DNA from: Simmondsia chinensis
Taxonomy: Eukaryota > Streptophyta > Magnoliopsida > Caryophyllales > Simmondsiaceae
Reading direction: 5' to 3'
DNA: 64,000 nt
Assembly (NCBI GenBank): GCA_018398585.1
Contig: JAGTTD010000015.1
Span: 28,973,478 to 29,037,477, forward strand
Each line of letters starts with the position of its first letter. The stretch's first letter is position 1. A program made the translations under genes and the position numbers. This document shows positions 43,297 to 56,560 of this stretch, in pieces. The notes under the pieces are model-generated. The model was not told the origin of the DNA. It did not search any database and worked only from the letters and a program-made list of their open reading frames with translations.

Positions 43297-43549
43297 ATTC
43301 AATTTGAAAAGATATCAAAAATCAAAAATCAAAAAAAAAAAAAAAAAAAAACCAGTGCCTCAATAGATTGCCAACAAGACAGAATTCATGAAAGATAAAA
43401 TGTACGCAATTTTAATATGTAGAGAAGGTATTCTAAGGGCGCTCCATCCTAAAAAGAAATAATATATTAAAAAAAAACTTTTTAAAATATGTTTTTTAGT
43501 TTCTAAAAGCGAAAACCAAAGATTGAAAATGACACCGAATGAAGATTAA

Positions 43550-43785
43550 AAACAACAGACCTAGTGCTCAAGCGCTCTCGCATATGCGGGTTTGGGAGGG
43601 ATGGATGCACGCAGCCTTACCCCTTCAATGCGTAACCCTTCCGAGAGGCTATTTTCGAAGACTCCCAACCTTATAGGGTTGGCAACACAATGACTTCCCA
43701 AGAGGTCACCCATCCTGGTACTATTCTCACCCAAACGCGCCTAACTTAAGAGTTCTAATGGGATCCGATGCCTTGATGCCTAGTA
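43550..43785 (-). mobile_element. 5S rRNA-derived SINE
   Basis: The minus strand reads 'ggatcccattagaactctta', 'agttaggcgcgtttgggtga', 'gaatagtaccaggatgggtg', 'acctcttgggaagtcattgt', 'aggctgcgtgcatccatccc' and '(gg)tctgttgtt'. It is most like the copy at 4508-4742 ('caaccttatag' variant), indicating a subfamily. Confidence 0.87.
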
Positions 43786-45000
43786 AATGAGCCCTACCGA
43801 ATGAATATTCTTGGAGGTGATTAAGAGGGAGGCCATAACGTTCGAATATTGTTGAAGTATAAAATTATTTTTGGACTTCGATCCATCAAATTAAGCTTTT
43901 GAATAGTCAATCCCTTAACAAAAACAACTAAATGTCGAGGCTTTCGGTTGTGTTTCAACACGACATTATATGACTAGTCTTACACATAAAACATATGACC
44001 TCAATAACCTCCCAGTATATCTAATCAAATTATAAGTGACTTCATCCCTATATTAAAGTACCAAAACATTCCGCTTTAGGACGTAATATAAGAAATCGCT
44101 GTCAAAACATGTATTTTTAGTTTCTAACCGCGTGTTTGAAATCATCTCCTCCATGCTAACTCTATATTTTGAGAAACTAAAATTCAAGATTCCGAAAATA
44201 TTTTTTTTATTTTCAGTTTCCTACTTCTAATTTTCACACAAAAAAAAAAAAAAGAAACTACAACTGAACACAAAAACTAAGAATCAGAAAATAAAGGTTT
44301 AAGTTCTAGAAAGCTAAAAACTGAAAAAAAAAAAAAAAAAAAACAAAATGATTGGCCTAAAAAAACAAAAATTACAAATAAAAAACTATATCGAACAAAC
44401 CTTAAATAATTGAAAACTACAAATGAAAAACGACACCTAAAGTGCCTAACTGACAATTAAAAAGAACCTCTTAAGGGCTTTTAACCCGTTATGTAGTATT
44501 TTCTACATAAGAACGATTACAGTCAAGGAGAGGGTGATGAGGTTCAAACCCGAGCCACTGTCGAAGTGTAAGGTAGCTATTGCTACATCAACCCACTCGG
44601 ACCTTTCAATATAGCAATTGCAATTCTACATTACTTTCTCCAGTAATATTCCAACCCAAAATTTAATTGTATTCTACTTCCAACTGCCTTGGACTATTGT
44701 ATTCTGTTTGCAGTTTTGGACTTTTAAGAAACTAAAAATTGCTTATGAAAACGATTTTTTCTTGCTTTCTGTTTTTTGCTACTAGTCCTCGCTCGAACTA
44801 TAGAAAAAAACTACAAACAAGGAACCAAAAACTAGAGAGAAAAACTGCAAACAGAAAATGGAATAAAACATGCCCTTAGTAAATGAGAAGCAAATATGCA
44901 AAGATACTCATAAACTAATCTAAGAAACTCATCAAATTTCCGACATACATCTAGAACACGATCTGCCACGAGACCGGGGTAGCATCCAAGAGCGTGCTTC
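43786..45000. other. Intergenic DNA 3' of SSRP1
   Basis: This contains 220-bp foldback MITE remnants (44110-44450 and the clearer 44690-44882), A-runs at 44241 and 44322, and a possible pol III box pair near 44545-44625 ('gttcaaacccgagccactg'). No gene is supported. Confidence 0.4.
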
Positions 45001-45015
45001 AACTTCGTCTTTTGA

Positions 45016-46875
45016 TTAATTACTGTCAGAGTCGTTCCCCGAGTCTGCGTTCGCTTGTGGGTTCTTATATTCACCAACTTCATCCTTATATCGTTTCTTA
45101 TCTGCTCTAGCTTTCGCTTCGTATGGCTCCTTCTCCTCCGCTGCACCATCCCCCACAAGCCCATAACAATGAGTAAAATAGCGACAATTAAAGTATGAAG
45201 GGAAATTATCACTTCTATAACTTAAAAGTTTGATCATTTGTTACCCAGGTATCTAAAATTTCAATATATTTAATGGGGTGCCTTCAAGTGAAAAATTTTA
45301 CCATTTAGATACCCTTCTGCTGAAATTCAATAGATTTTCATGAAAAAAAAATGCTAAAGTTAAACATGATTTCAATAATATATAAATACTTCCATTATAA
45401 TTTAATGACTTTTTGCCCAAAGCCGCTAACAATAGCAACATATGAATAGCTTATATCAAAGTTCGTTCAACTTTTATCATTAAATATTCGCTATAACATT
45501 GATATAGCTTATATATATATATACACATTATCGTAACGATATATCAACATTTTCTTTATAAGATTCACCAAAATTTTATAAAAGATCTTCATATTCCACA
45601 ATAGCGAATCTAGGTGATAAGATATTCAAATGTCATGGTTCCTAATTATACATATATTAAAATGTCAAGTGATAAATATTAAAAACTCGATATACCTAAC
45701 TGATAAATTCCCAAATATAGATCTCAATATTAGATGATACATCGGATTATTGTCCTGTTCTATATTGTAATGCGTACCTGACATAGATCTCCACTTTTCT
45801 CCAAGAACCTTCCCCACCTCTAAGAAAGGAATACCCGGATTCTCTCTCTTTATATTCTGCAAAAGAAGAATTGACGAATACGACTTCAACATTATGTCAT
45901 TGTAATTGGATGAAAAGAGTATAAATCTATTCCTGAACCTTCATCCATCAACTTCATCTTTTGGGATAATTGGTTTCCTTGACAAGGTATTAGAGCTTCA
46001 TTGACCAAGAGGTCACGAGTTCAGATCTCAGCTCCCCTACTCTAATTTCAATGCAAAGATATGAGATGAGTTCGTGAATTTTCTATGCTTCAAGCAAAAC
46101 AAGCATTTGCATGAGCAAGCATGTTAAAGAGTACAAATATCATTCAAGTTGAACTAGGAGCCGAACCCGACTCTCCCAACACAAAGCTCCTTTTGTTACA
46201 GCAAAAAGAACAAGGAAACAACTAAAGAAAATATTTTCCTCCGAGGAAATTGACCTTCCCTTAACAAAAGGAAAACATTTTGTAAAATAACCTCACGCTA
46301 TATGCTTCACTGCAATCTTATAACTTAGCCTAATGTGAACCTCATTCAAACTTATAGAATGAAACTATTTTCTTTAGCTTGAAACACAAGAAATTTTAGT
46401 CAAGCAATATTTTAATTTGGAAACATTTCGTGAAAAAAAAAAATTAATAAGAAAATTGTTTTCGATTGAAACAAATAGAGCTAGAAGTACTCATCAGTTT
46501 GGAAAGACGGTGCCAGTAAAGATAATTGCACAAACTTACCTCTCTCTCAGCTTGAGAAAAGAACATAAAACCAGACATAGCCCTCTTTGGGGCATTTGGA
46601 TCCTTTTTCTTCTTCGGCTTTCTCTTCTTGGCCCTGTCTTCATCTCCATCTTTCGCCTTCTTCTTGGATGATGACGCCTTTGATATTGTCGGGTCTTTCT
46701 TCTCTTTCTTTGCAGGCCTCTGCATCAACTCATTGCTATTAATTCTAATTCACAGAATCACACAAACAGAGATATATAGACCAAGCATGGCTTGGTCTAA
46801 TAATGAAGATCATCAGGGCTAAACACCCGGGATCGAATCGCACTAGTAACAAACCCCTGCCCCCTTCATACCAAC

Positions 46876-46925
<50 letters not shown>

Positions 46926-49900
46926 TATATACACACACACACACAGAGTGGCCGAGCTAGTGTTCAAGCAATGGGGCAGATGCCCCCAGTCACATGGAAA
47001 ATTTGTTAAATGGCAACATGGGATTTCTTATCATTTATCTTAGTAATAAATAAAATGCACCCTGTAATTTTTACGAACTTTTTCCAAGATTGAGTATTTT
47101 TTATGTTTCACACATGTTGAAAATAATCTTTCATATATCTAGTTTTGCAGTATTTTCTAACACCATCATATTTCAATAGTCTTTATTTCTATAGCGTATA
47201 CTCTTTAATTTTAGTCATCGTAATAAAAAATTTATATAAAATTAACTACATCATTTGTCATTTATTCTTACCGCTGCTCCTAATGAAAATAGATAAATAA
47301 ATAAAATACTGGGTCCACACTCTATACATAGGCTTACCTCCTCGCCCGCGCTGTCGCTTACATCAGAGTCCTCTTCATCTGAGTCATCAGTGGGTGACCC
47401 ACCATCATCCTTGTCAGCAACAAAATCTTCGTCCTGAACAAATTTGACATATTTTAATGTGACCCATTAACGCTAAATTGTAAGGCAAAGTGACAAAGTC
47501 GTGAACCCGGAAAGTACGGAAATCGGTAATTTCTATAGCACAAAGTAAATGGTTCTCAAGATCTGCAGCACAATACAGTCATAGTAGAAATAGAGGGTTC
47601 GTTACCTCCTCATCACTCTCATCTCCATTTTCATTCTTGATCCGCTCAAGATGGGGATCAACAGCATCATCATCATCGCTCTGAAGAGCAGCTGCAACAC
47701 CATCTCTCTGACCAACATCTTGGTCTCCCAGATTCATAATCTTCAATCCTTTGTAGCTGCGTTTAAAAAATGGTTTGAATCATATTCAAAACAAGTATCA
47801 TCTAATTTTCTATTTGCAATTTTTGTCTCTCGAGAAATTAAAAACCAGGTTTTTGAAAACAAGTTTTTCTTGTTTTTAGTTTCTTTTAATCAATCTTCAC
47901 TTAAACTAGGGAAACACTAAAAACAATAAACTAAACCCAAAAAAATATTTCCAAAACAAGGTTTTCAGTTTCTTAAAAAAAAAAAACCAAAGCTGCCCAA
48001 AAAAAAAAAAAAAAAAAAATGATACCAAACAAACCTGAACATTATAGAGATCATAAATATACCTAATGAAGTCAAAAAGATTGTGATATTCATTCCTCTG
48101 AATATTTCGGAAAAGATGCTCTTGTTCGGTCTTTAGTCTTATGAGAAGGTCAAAGTAATGCATGTTGGATCCTCCAGCAGCATGCCTCTGGAACTCTACA
48201 TAATCAATCTATATAAACACACATTTCATTAGTCAAAACCATCAAAAGGATAGCATCTTTCACTTTGGGTATCATTTCATAGTCAATAAAATACACGTAT
48301 AATTGACAAATCAAAACATGTATTTACATATGATTGCAAATAATACAGTAAATATGCTTTTTTTATATTAGCCATATAATACATGTTTAATAACACATAT
48401 CTGTATTTTTCCCCGAATATAAAGCAACAAATGAGTTGAAAATAATCATACTCATGCCTAAAGTATCCATATTATATATTTAGCAAAATTTCTCACTTCA
48501 ACTCCCAAATTATTGCCTTATGCTTTATTTTCTACTATGTGTCATGTCGGTAACACTGCTTTATTGCTGCTCTATGCTTTCTCTGCCCCGTTTGTTTTTT
48601 ATACTTTTTAGGTTGGGGATCCTCGGACAAAGTCTCTCTATCAATATCTTAGAAGTTGTTACAAACATATATGAATTTTTCGTAAGCGTGAACTCCTGAA
48701 CAACTTTTTTATGTATATAGCCGAAATAATACACAAATGTATTAAATTCCGTTCCCCGGCTGCATTTTACTATGTGTCATTTGCACTTTGGGTTAAAACA
48801 CAAACCTCCTCGTGAAGGATCAAAGTCGGGGGCTTAGGCAAGAAGAAGAAGCTCTTCTCAAGAGGGTAGAGAACACCATCTTCAGCTTTCAAGGAGGATT
48901 TCACAGCATAACCATGTTGGCAGCTACGGAATTTGCCTGGTCTAGTAACTTTGGAACCAGACAATGGGCGTAATATGTTTGTGAATACATCATGGATGAG
49001 ACCCTGATGAAAATGGCACATACAAGGTATCAATTACATACCAAGAAGAAATGCAAGGGGGAAAAAAGCACAACACAGTCTACAGTGGCAGCTCTAAAAA
49101 CAAAACTAGATACCGTATGATGCAACACCCAAGAAGGGATTTAACGACTTGTATCTTATTAGAAATGGGTTAGCTTAGGGTCTGTCTGATTTTGTTTTCC
49201 GTTTTCGGTTGACCAAAAACTATAGGGTTTTTAGTTTTCAACATTTAGTGTTAGGGTTGGGGTTGGAATGGGCCCTTCAGAAATAGCCTCTCTATAGGGT
49301 AGCACCCTATAGGGGCATACATTTGACACTCCCCATACCATGCTTGGAAGCCTCTTTGAAGCATTGGGCTATTGTAATAGAAGTGTTAGAACAAAAGCGA
49401 GAGGAGGACCACGAGAGAGGACGGCGGCGGTGGCGTGTAGGGGAGATTACAAACCATAAACAAATTTTTAAAGACACCTTTTCTAGTTTTTAAAAAGTGC
49501 GTGTATGTTTTCTAAAGAACACTAGAATTACTACTATACTGTTTAGTTGTTCCACATTTATTTTAAAAAAAAGAGAGAGAGAGGGGACCCTCATCCAAAA
49601 TTTTCTTATGGATTAGCTTTTCACATATAGCTTTGTAGTTCGTTATTTTCAATTGTGGATGAAATATTATAGAGTTTAGTTTTTAGGTAGCAGGTTGTGC
49701 TACATCACCATCCCTTAGAAAAATCATCTTCACCAACCAATGACAGGGAGAGGGAAAAAAACTCACTTTGCACGACGGTTCCAGCTTGTCCTTGAACTTG
49801 GTATTCAGAAGCTCATCACTTATGGATAGCGTGCTTTCAACAACAATTTCCGTCTCAAACTGTAAATAAATCAAGTGAAGACCACATTACACAACAAGAA

Positions 49901-52900
49901 TATCCTGAGATGTCTTCGAAAATGATAGCCAGATAAGGAATCAATATTACCTGCATGACAATATGTGGATACAAAGTCTGCCCTTTCCGAATGGGCGGAT
50001 CAAGAGTAATAACAACAAATGTATGTGGTTGGTTCGACTGCAAATCACAAAACATTGCATGAGATCAGATATTCAAAAAAGAAAAAAAAGAAAAACAATT
50101 TAACTACCGACAAATTTTAGTTTCAAATGTTGTTCTGCCAATTCGAGACATAGTTGCACAAAATGGAAACAGGGGAGAACGAGAACAGAAGAAGGAACGG
50201 TATGGCGGCTAGTCATAGAAGCTTCACAAGCTAGCATAGGAGCATTGAGGGATTGTTTATGTTGCTATATATTAGATATACAAGAAATATCAAGAATTGA
50301 ATTTTTAAAGCATAACATATCAAAATAAATCCAATATTAAGAAATAACAAGAAAATTGAGTGCTTCAACAAGATCAAAAAAACTGACTCCACTATGTCCA
50401 CAAGATTCAATCATTTTTTAAATCAAATGATATAAGTAGCCAAAAACATTTCATAAGGATCTTCTTATCAAAATGATTCAACCATTATTTCCGTCGAGTT
50501 TGATACGCGTCTGAAACGCAAATCTGACTTTGAAGCGTGGAATCGCGTTTTTGAGCATGAAACTTAGCATTTTAGGAGTTTCATGCAACTATGATTTGAA
50601 ATATAGAAGCATTAGCCAAAATATCATTATGTTTGAGAAGACAGAAAAGACCTTTGGGAGGCAAAACAGCCGAACAATACTGCTGTACTGAATTTTAAAA
50701 TCATTTGCCTGCCCTTGAAGCCGCAAAAACGATAGATGAAGTTCAACGCTGTACCGTCCCCTGCATGAAACAAGTTATGTAATAAGCATTTCTCCATGTG
50801 CCAATCCAAACTGATTGTAACATATATCTAAGAATTTATCACTTAAATACCCTAAAGTTTGGACATTTATCGCCTGGATAAGCTTTTTCAATATATACAA
50901 TGAGGTATACTAAGGTCTGAAATTTTTATCACGGTACCATATGCCAACACCTGCGAAATTTGTCAAAATCCAACCACTTTTTACCAAAAACTGTTGATAT
51001 GCTACAATAACAAGAAGAAGAAACCCAGTGCCCCAAATTGATGTGTTCCATAATTACGATAATAAACATGAGCTACATCAGTGTTTCGGTGCAAACTCAA
51101 TGCATTACGATAAAAATTCACTAGTTTCTAACAAAATATACTTATATACACTGCTGCCTAAAATTATGTGCCATCTCAGCATCTTTCAACCAAAAAAAAC
51201 AAAAAAGATTCTAATCGAGGATACATATATATTGTTGGAATCATGCTTCATGTCATTTTCAAACAAAAATCCACTGACTTCAGGCAAAGGGTACTTGATT
51301 GATAGAACCTTTAAACATTAGGGTACATGAGTTTAAGAAACTATAAACCTCAGGCTACCGCATTAAATATACTAAAACATCATGGTATGTCGATTATAGC
51401 TTCTAAACCTCAACGCACCCGAATGACAAAAGCAATATAAAGATAATTTCAATCCCCCAACCTCCCAGGCCTTGAAAGAAAAAGATAATAAACATACCTG
51501 GGAGTGAGAATTGCAATCCCATCAAATGTAACAACAGCCTCTTCCGCATCTACGTCAGCCATAGACATAATCTTGTCATGGAAAACCTGGAAAAAGCCAT
51601 TGAATATAAACACCAAGGTATTACGCGCCAGAAATCTCATTTTTAGATATCTCAATTTAAATTCAAGAAGAAATTCACCTGAGCCGGAGGACGGTTTTCG
51701 TCACCAACAAATTGGGTGTTAGAATTGGGTACGTGAAAACTTATCTCCATTAAGGAGTCTTTCTGCAGAATGTAACAACCAATGCAAAAGTCAATACATA
51801 ATACATACAATCAATTTTGAAATGCTGCAGCAGTGTTTCTAGTACTGAAATCCTCGACTTAAACAGGAAAGTGACCTCATTGGCACCAGTTGTATCATCC
51901 ACATGGAACTCCAAGAGCACATCATTTTTCCCTTGCATCTGAGTCTGTGAGACATCCGCTAACGACAGCTCAAAGGCTTGTTTTGATCCAACAAGGAAAG
52001 TCAGCATGTTGCCTGAAAAGAAAGGATATTGAAAGGATTAACTCGCTGAAATCAGAACCTTTATGTTATAGCTACAAAAATCATGCAATTGAAGTTATTG
52101 ACAGCATTTAGTACTCCTCGAAACTCTCAACAAACTTGTGAATTACTAAAGGGTGAAAATCATCCTAAAGTGGCAGCATGCACCAGTTGTAGGGTTCTCA
52201 GTTCATGACGAGCTGCCTTTCTTATTTCTTTTCCAAAGTATGTTTTTTATAGTTTTCTTGAAACCAACGCAAGCAATTTCAACCTTTGTCCCTCCACCAA
52301 CCACCCCGCACGGGGGGGGTAGGTATGGCACATAAAAAGGTCCGAAGGATATGCATGATGGATATAAATTGAACATATCATTATAGTAAAGATAAGGATA
52401 GGAATTCACAAACCGTTGAAGTCTACTTCCCCCCAGTTATGTCCACTGACAGATAATTGCTTCTCTTCAGGTGTTATTCCACAACTATTCCGGAAAAAGT
52501 TCGTCAAATTGGAAACATCCTGAAAGAACATTAGCAAGAGAACATATTATTTTCACAATGGTTTGTCTAATCTTTTGGGTCAGGATACTACGGTCACTCA
52601 TAAGAGTCAATGCAGCTACAACTAATAATGAGTTAAACAGAATCACACCATTCACAATGGCTTGTCTAATCTTTTGGGTCAGGATACTACGGTCACTCAT
52701 AAGAGTCAATGCAACAACAACTAATAATGAGTTAAACGGAATCACACCATTCACAGAATTAACATTTCAAAATCAGAATCATGCACTAGAGCCATTCCAA
52801 CCACTTTAAAAGCAATATTATATAGCGGTAACAAATTAAGATTATGGCAAACTGAAAGACACATTATACAGCAAATTTACAGTTTCCCACGCTTCAACAA

Positions 52901-55900
52901 TGTGGGCTAATGGGGCGTTGGTTGAGGGGGTATTGCTCCACCTAGCACTTAAACCCCCCACTATTTCCCCGAGGAAGGGCTATTTGCGCTTCGGAGCATG
53001 CCTGCTAAAAGCCTCTGGACACAACACCTACAAGGGCCCCCCACCAATAGTCGTCGTCTCACCTCACAACATGACCAGCCACCAAAAAGTGCTCCTAGTC
53101 CACTGACTCATCCTACTCTATTTTCCTTTTTCTGAAAAACTTCTGAGAAGACAAGAGGACAAGTGAGTTGAAACTCATATTTCGGGACAGGGAGTTAACA
53201 TGGCAGCTACAACTGAATAAGAGTTTATTTGGGTTGGTTGCACAGGTACAGTGCAACAGAATTTCATCGTCCATCGCCTGGGTGTATTTTCCAGATGACC
53301 ACCAGAATTACTAGATTCAAATGAAAAGATTATTGCTTACGACTAAGGTTCCTCAATAAGAAAAGTTTTAAAGGAAATTGATTGCAAACAATCCTGCAAA
53401 AGAACTCCATATGTTCTCATTCGTACAATTCATATAGCTTATATTTTTCAAATAATCATGTAAACTTGCATTTTGCAAGCATCAAAAGGAGTGAGCAAAA
53501 GGCAAGAAAGCCTATATGAACAACAACAAGAAAGAAACTTTTATGAGCATGCGCAGGAGCAGAGATGAAAGCAGCTACCTGATCTCGGAAACCAATGAAC
53601 TTGTAGTACAATCCATCTTTACTCCTTACACCAAGTTGATTTGATCTCGGCACCTTCATCCAAAATAGCCCAGCGATATCATTCTTACCAACTTCAACAG
53701 CCTTACCCCCTCCCTGCTTCTTCCAAAATATGCCTCCAGAATGAACTTTCAGTTGCCCAGGATTCTGAGTTTCCACAAAGGATAATGCAAAAGTAAGCAC
53801 AATAATTCATAGTCTGTAGGACTTTATCAATATGCACCAAAATGAAGTGTCAATCTAAGCTTCCCATGCATGACATGTATAAAGAACCAGAAAGATATAT
53901 GGAGCAGGAATCCACACTGAAAGCACAACTTTTTCATTCTTGCCTTCAACTATTAACTTGTACTTCTTCCAAATCTTAAGCTTAGTAAGTATTCATGAAT
54001 TGACAACAGGGCATTGATTACTAAACAGAACCGGTAAAACCCACTGAGTTTATTCAGCATCAGCGGACAAAAATAACAGCAGCAACTAAAAATGCAGATC
54101 CTAATCTCTCCAGATGACCAGTGCAGATGGATGCAAAAATGTAGGGATGCAACTGTGCCGAGCTAAGCAACCCTTGTTCAAACTCGAGCTTGATAGATCT
54201 TAACGAGCTCAAATTCAAGTTCAGCCTAGAACAAGCTTACAAACTTTTGTACAAAATCAATCCGATAAGATAATAATATGTTTGACATTCAGCTCGTTAG
54301 TCTAATCAAGTTGAGTCGAGCTTCATATTTAGACAATTTCACAATTGGTTTGAGCTTGTTAACGAGACATTATCAAACTAATATGAAGCCACTAATGGCT
54401 TCTTAATGAACATTCAATGTGTTCGTAACAAGCCTTTTAATGACTATTCATGAACTTTAATAAGCTGAGCACCACAAATATTCAAGCTTGGCTCGTGTAG
54501 CTTATCACGCCTACTCAAACTTGGTTCATTTACTTATCGAGCCCCAAAACCAGACATGAACAATCCTTTATCAATTTTGAAGATGATCAGTCTATCGAAC
54601 TTTAATAATACTGCAAGTACAGGCAAGTACCACTGAGATGATCTCATAATCACCCTGTTCCACCTAAGACGCAATGAAGGCGGGCATTGAACTGGATGAA
54701 CTTTGAATCAAAATCCCAGGCCCCTTTCTTTCTACCTATAAGATCACCAAAGTCCTCTTCTTTCCTTCCTTTCTTCTCTTTATAGTGGAACTATTAATTT
54801 CCATAAGTAGATACTTCTGTAATCAACTTATTCTCATTGTTCTCCCTCTTATTATCTTCAAATAGTAGAATCAAAAGAAAGAAGGATATTTCTTTTGTAT
54901 TTTTTAACTCTATAATACCAAAAGCCCGAGAGGTGCCCAAGATAGAGAAGAATGCAACTTCATTTCCACAATCACATGCCTTGGTAGCTATGAACCATTT
55001 TATGACTCCATGAACCCGATATACACCAAATAGAAATTCCAAAAGACTACAGTTGAGACCCTACTTGGATATGCAAGCAAACAGAATGGATGAGCCAGAC
55101 AACAAATCCACATGAAAACTTAACTCCTTTTCTTCCTGATTTTCCCTCTATTGTCAAAATCCTCATTACCCACCTTTCCACCAATTTACAAATCACATGC
55201 GATGAGTTTTTGCGCGATCAACCAGCCTACTCCCAAACAAATATGGAGGTTTCGTGAAGAGAATTCCTAAAATGCTATTTCTAACTACAATTGCAGAACC
55301 AGCATGTACAACTTTGTCCAAAAATTCAATGCACGTATGGTATCCTTTCTTATTCGCAGTTTTGGATTTTAATAAACTAAAAAACTAGGTTTTGAAAAAC
55401 AATTTTTCTTGTTTTTGTTTCCTGCTTTCAGTTTGCACTTAAACCAGGAAAAAACTGAAACAAAAACCAAAAATATGAAAAAAAATAACTTCTCTTTCTA
55501 ACTTCAAAAATCCAAAAACTGCAAACAAGAAAGTACCAAACAAACCCTTAGGGTTAAAGTTCAGCTATCACATTCAGCCCCACAAACACAAAATTTTGTC
55601 AACAGCCCAACAACCAGCACAATCTCGAATTAATATAGGGAAATCTCCAAAGAGAATCACTAGACACGAAACCATGTTAAGAATTCCACATGCAAATCTA
55701 GTAAAATCCCACACAGGATTTGTGATAAATGAAAAATCAACATATAAGCTCGGTGGATTACACCACTTAATGTCAATTCTTTTCAAAGTGGAACCACACT
55801 TGGGCTTATACGTGGACCTTGTATATTGTAACTCCACAAGTTGGGCCTAAAGGCTCGACGAAATTTAACAAACTGCATATTGCTGTCATGTTTGTAGCTG

Positions 55901-56122
55901 ATTTGAAGGGGAAAAAAAAGGTGTGAAATCTAGTTAAATTCAGCCAATACCGTAATAATTGGGACAGGTCAGGGGCAAAAGTGTAATTCCAGTCCATTTT
56001 AATGCTTGTGTGCTGATTAGGGTTAGGTTTATTTCAATTGCAACATCCAAAGTGATTGTTGGTGTAATTCAGATCATTTTCTAATGCAAATTCTATACCA
56101 TTTTCTTCCTCAATTCGTCTCT

Positions 56123-56158
<36 letters not shown>

Positions 56159-56455
56159 AAAAAAAGTTCTCTTTCTCCTCCAATTTTCACTTTGTTCGAA
56201 ATTACTATTCATGGTTCGAAATTATTGATTTCGTGCAATCAGTTCGAATTGATTACAATCAAGCCCTAATTTTAGTTAGGGTTAGGGTTTCCGCCACCCT
56301 AATCCCCAAATTAAACAGAGAAACCAAAAGGAAAACATATTATATTACATATATATACATATACATATATTGAGAGAAAGAGAGAGAGGAGAGAGAATTA
56401 CAGTGCCACCGCGACCGCCGAGGGCGATGTTGTTGAAGAGATGACCGTCCGCCAT
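45016..56455 (-). CDS. SSRP1: SSRP1, HMG-box subunit of the FACT histone chaperone, complete
   Basis: Sixteen exons join in frame: 56455-56402, 53764-53579, 52519-52414, 52012-51876, 51762-51679, 51586-51498, 50760-50652, 50037-49951, 49859-49767, 49003-48806, 48208-48063, 47756-47606, 47433-47338, 46719-46540, 45856-45778, 45140-45016; 639 residues. SSRP1 pairs with SPT16 to loosen and rebuild nucleosomes at transcribed genes. The sequence shows [18 protein letters not shown], an N-terminal PH-type region ([18 protein letters not shown]), the middle double-PH region (residues ~180-430, with [19 protein letters not shown]), an acidic stretch (~455-512), a basic linker, and one HMG box (~549-622: [28 protein letters not shown]). 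Length is close to Arabidopsis SSRP1 (about 646). The exon 7 donor (AAG|GTCTTT) is weak but the frame is unambiguous. Introns are swollen by repeats. Confidence 0.97.
46879..46945 (+). repeat. (TA)n/(CA)n compound microsatellite in SSRP1 intron 13
   Basis: About 19 TA units pass into alternating CA and TA units. It is purely simple sequence. Confidence 0.95.
47790..48035. mobile_element. Foldback MITE, 220-bp family, in SSRP1 intron 11
   Basis: 'ttttctatttgcaatttttg' and 'gataccaaacaaacc' mark the ends. The right side has two long A-runs (47975-48019). It ends about 30 bp from the exon 11 donor at 48062. Confidence 0.55.
49180..49460 (+). mobile_element. Diverged SINE and flanking repeats in SSRP1 intron 9
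   Basis: At 49250-49380: 'agggttggggttggaatggg', 'agcctctctatagggtagca', 'ctccccataccatgcttgga' and 'gcattgggctattgtaatag', the same diverged subfamily as 26220-26355. A half-copy of the 220-bp foldback MITE precedes it. Confidence 0.55.
50825..51430. repeat. Dispersed 'ATCACTTAAATACCCTAAAGTTT' repeat in SSRP1 intron 6
   Basis: The opening 'tcacttaaataccctaaagt' and inner 'atatacaatgaggtatacta' match 36475-36560 and 24830-24900. A short truncated SINE 3' end ('aacaagaagaagaaacccag', 'tgccccaa') lies at 51009-51035 within it. Confidence 0.45.
52552..52749 (+). repeat. 99-bp tandem duplication in SSRP1 intron 2
   Basis: Two units, 52552-52650 and 52651-52749, differ at only a few positions ('tggtttgtctaatc' versus 'tggcttgtctaatc', 'gcagctacaac' versus 'gcaacaacaac'). 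A partial third starts at 52750. The array begins 33 nt upstream of the exon 3 acceptor. Confidence 0.93.
52880..53110 (+). other. GC-richer block in SSRP1 intron 2, origin unknown
   Basis: 'gggctaatggggcgttggtt' and 'acttaaaccccccactattt' could be diverged pol III boxes of an unrelated SINE. The open frame of 68 codons has no recognisable domain. Base composition differs from the surrounding intron. Confidence 0.3.
53780..56120. other. SSRP1 intron 1: repeat-filled, no further exon
   Basis: It contains a degenerate TAGGGGTGT-type hAT MITE (54140-54550, with 'gagctcaaattcaagttcag' and 'agcttggctcgtgtag'), a 220-bp foldback MITE (55336-55551) and an 'ACTCCACCTAATGTCAA' repeat copy (55740-55870). 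No additional SSRP1 exon is needed, because exon 1 joins exon 2 in phase. Confidence 0.5.
56124..56156 (+). repeat. Poly-C tract, 33 nt
   Basis: An uninterrupted C run (G on the transcribed orientation) is followed by an A run, in SSRP1 intron 1 about 250 bp past the first exon. Confidence 0.95.
56276..56292 (-). promoter_or_regulatory. Telo-box in SSRP1 intron 1
   Basis: The minus strand reads 'aaaccctaaccctaac', an extended telo-box (AAACCCTAA), 110-125 nt after the first exon. Such boxes near the start of plant genes bind telomere-repeat-binding regulators and are common in genes active in dividing cells. A weaker repeat, 'aaacctaaccctaat', is at 56014-56030. Function is inferred from the motif only. 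Confidence 0.5.
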
Positions 56456-56560
56456 TGCCGCTCTCCAAGAGAGAAAGGGGAGAGGCGGGGAAGAGAGAGA
56501 GAGAGTAGAGACACTCGAATTGTGAAACGGGATGAGGAAGAGGGTTTATATAGGAGAAGA
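56456..56560 (-). promoter_or_regulatory. SSRP1 core promoter and CT-rich leader
   Basis: The minus strand has a TATA box 'tatataaa' at 56552-56545. About 30-90 nt further is a pyrimidine-rich leader ('ctctctctctctcttcccc') reaching the ATG at 56455. TATA-to-ATG spacing allows a 5' UTR of roughly 60 nt with a start near 56515. Confidence 0.65.

Noticed and set aside
52485..52809. Overlapping ORFs with an internally repeated protein on both strands
   Set aside because: They only reflect the 99-bp tandem duplication in SSRP1 intron 2; 99 is divisible by three, so any frame repeats.
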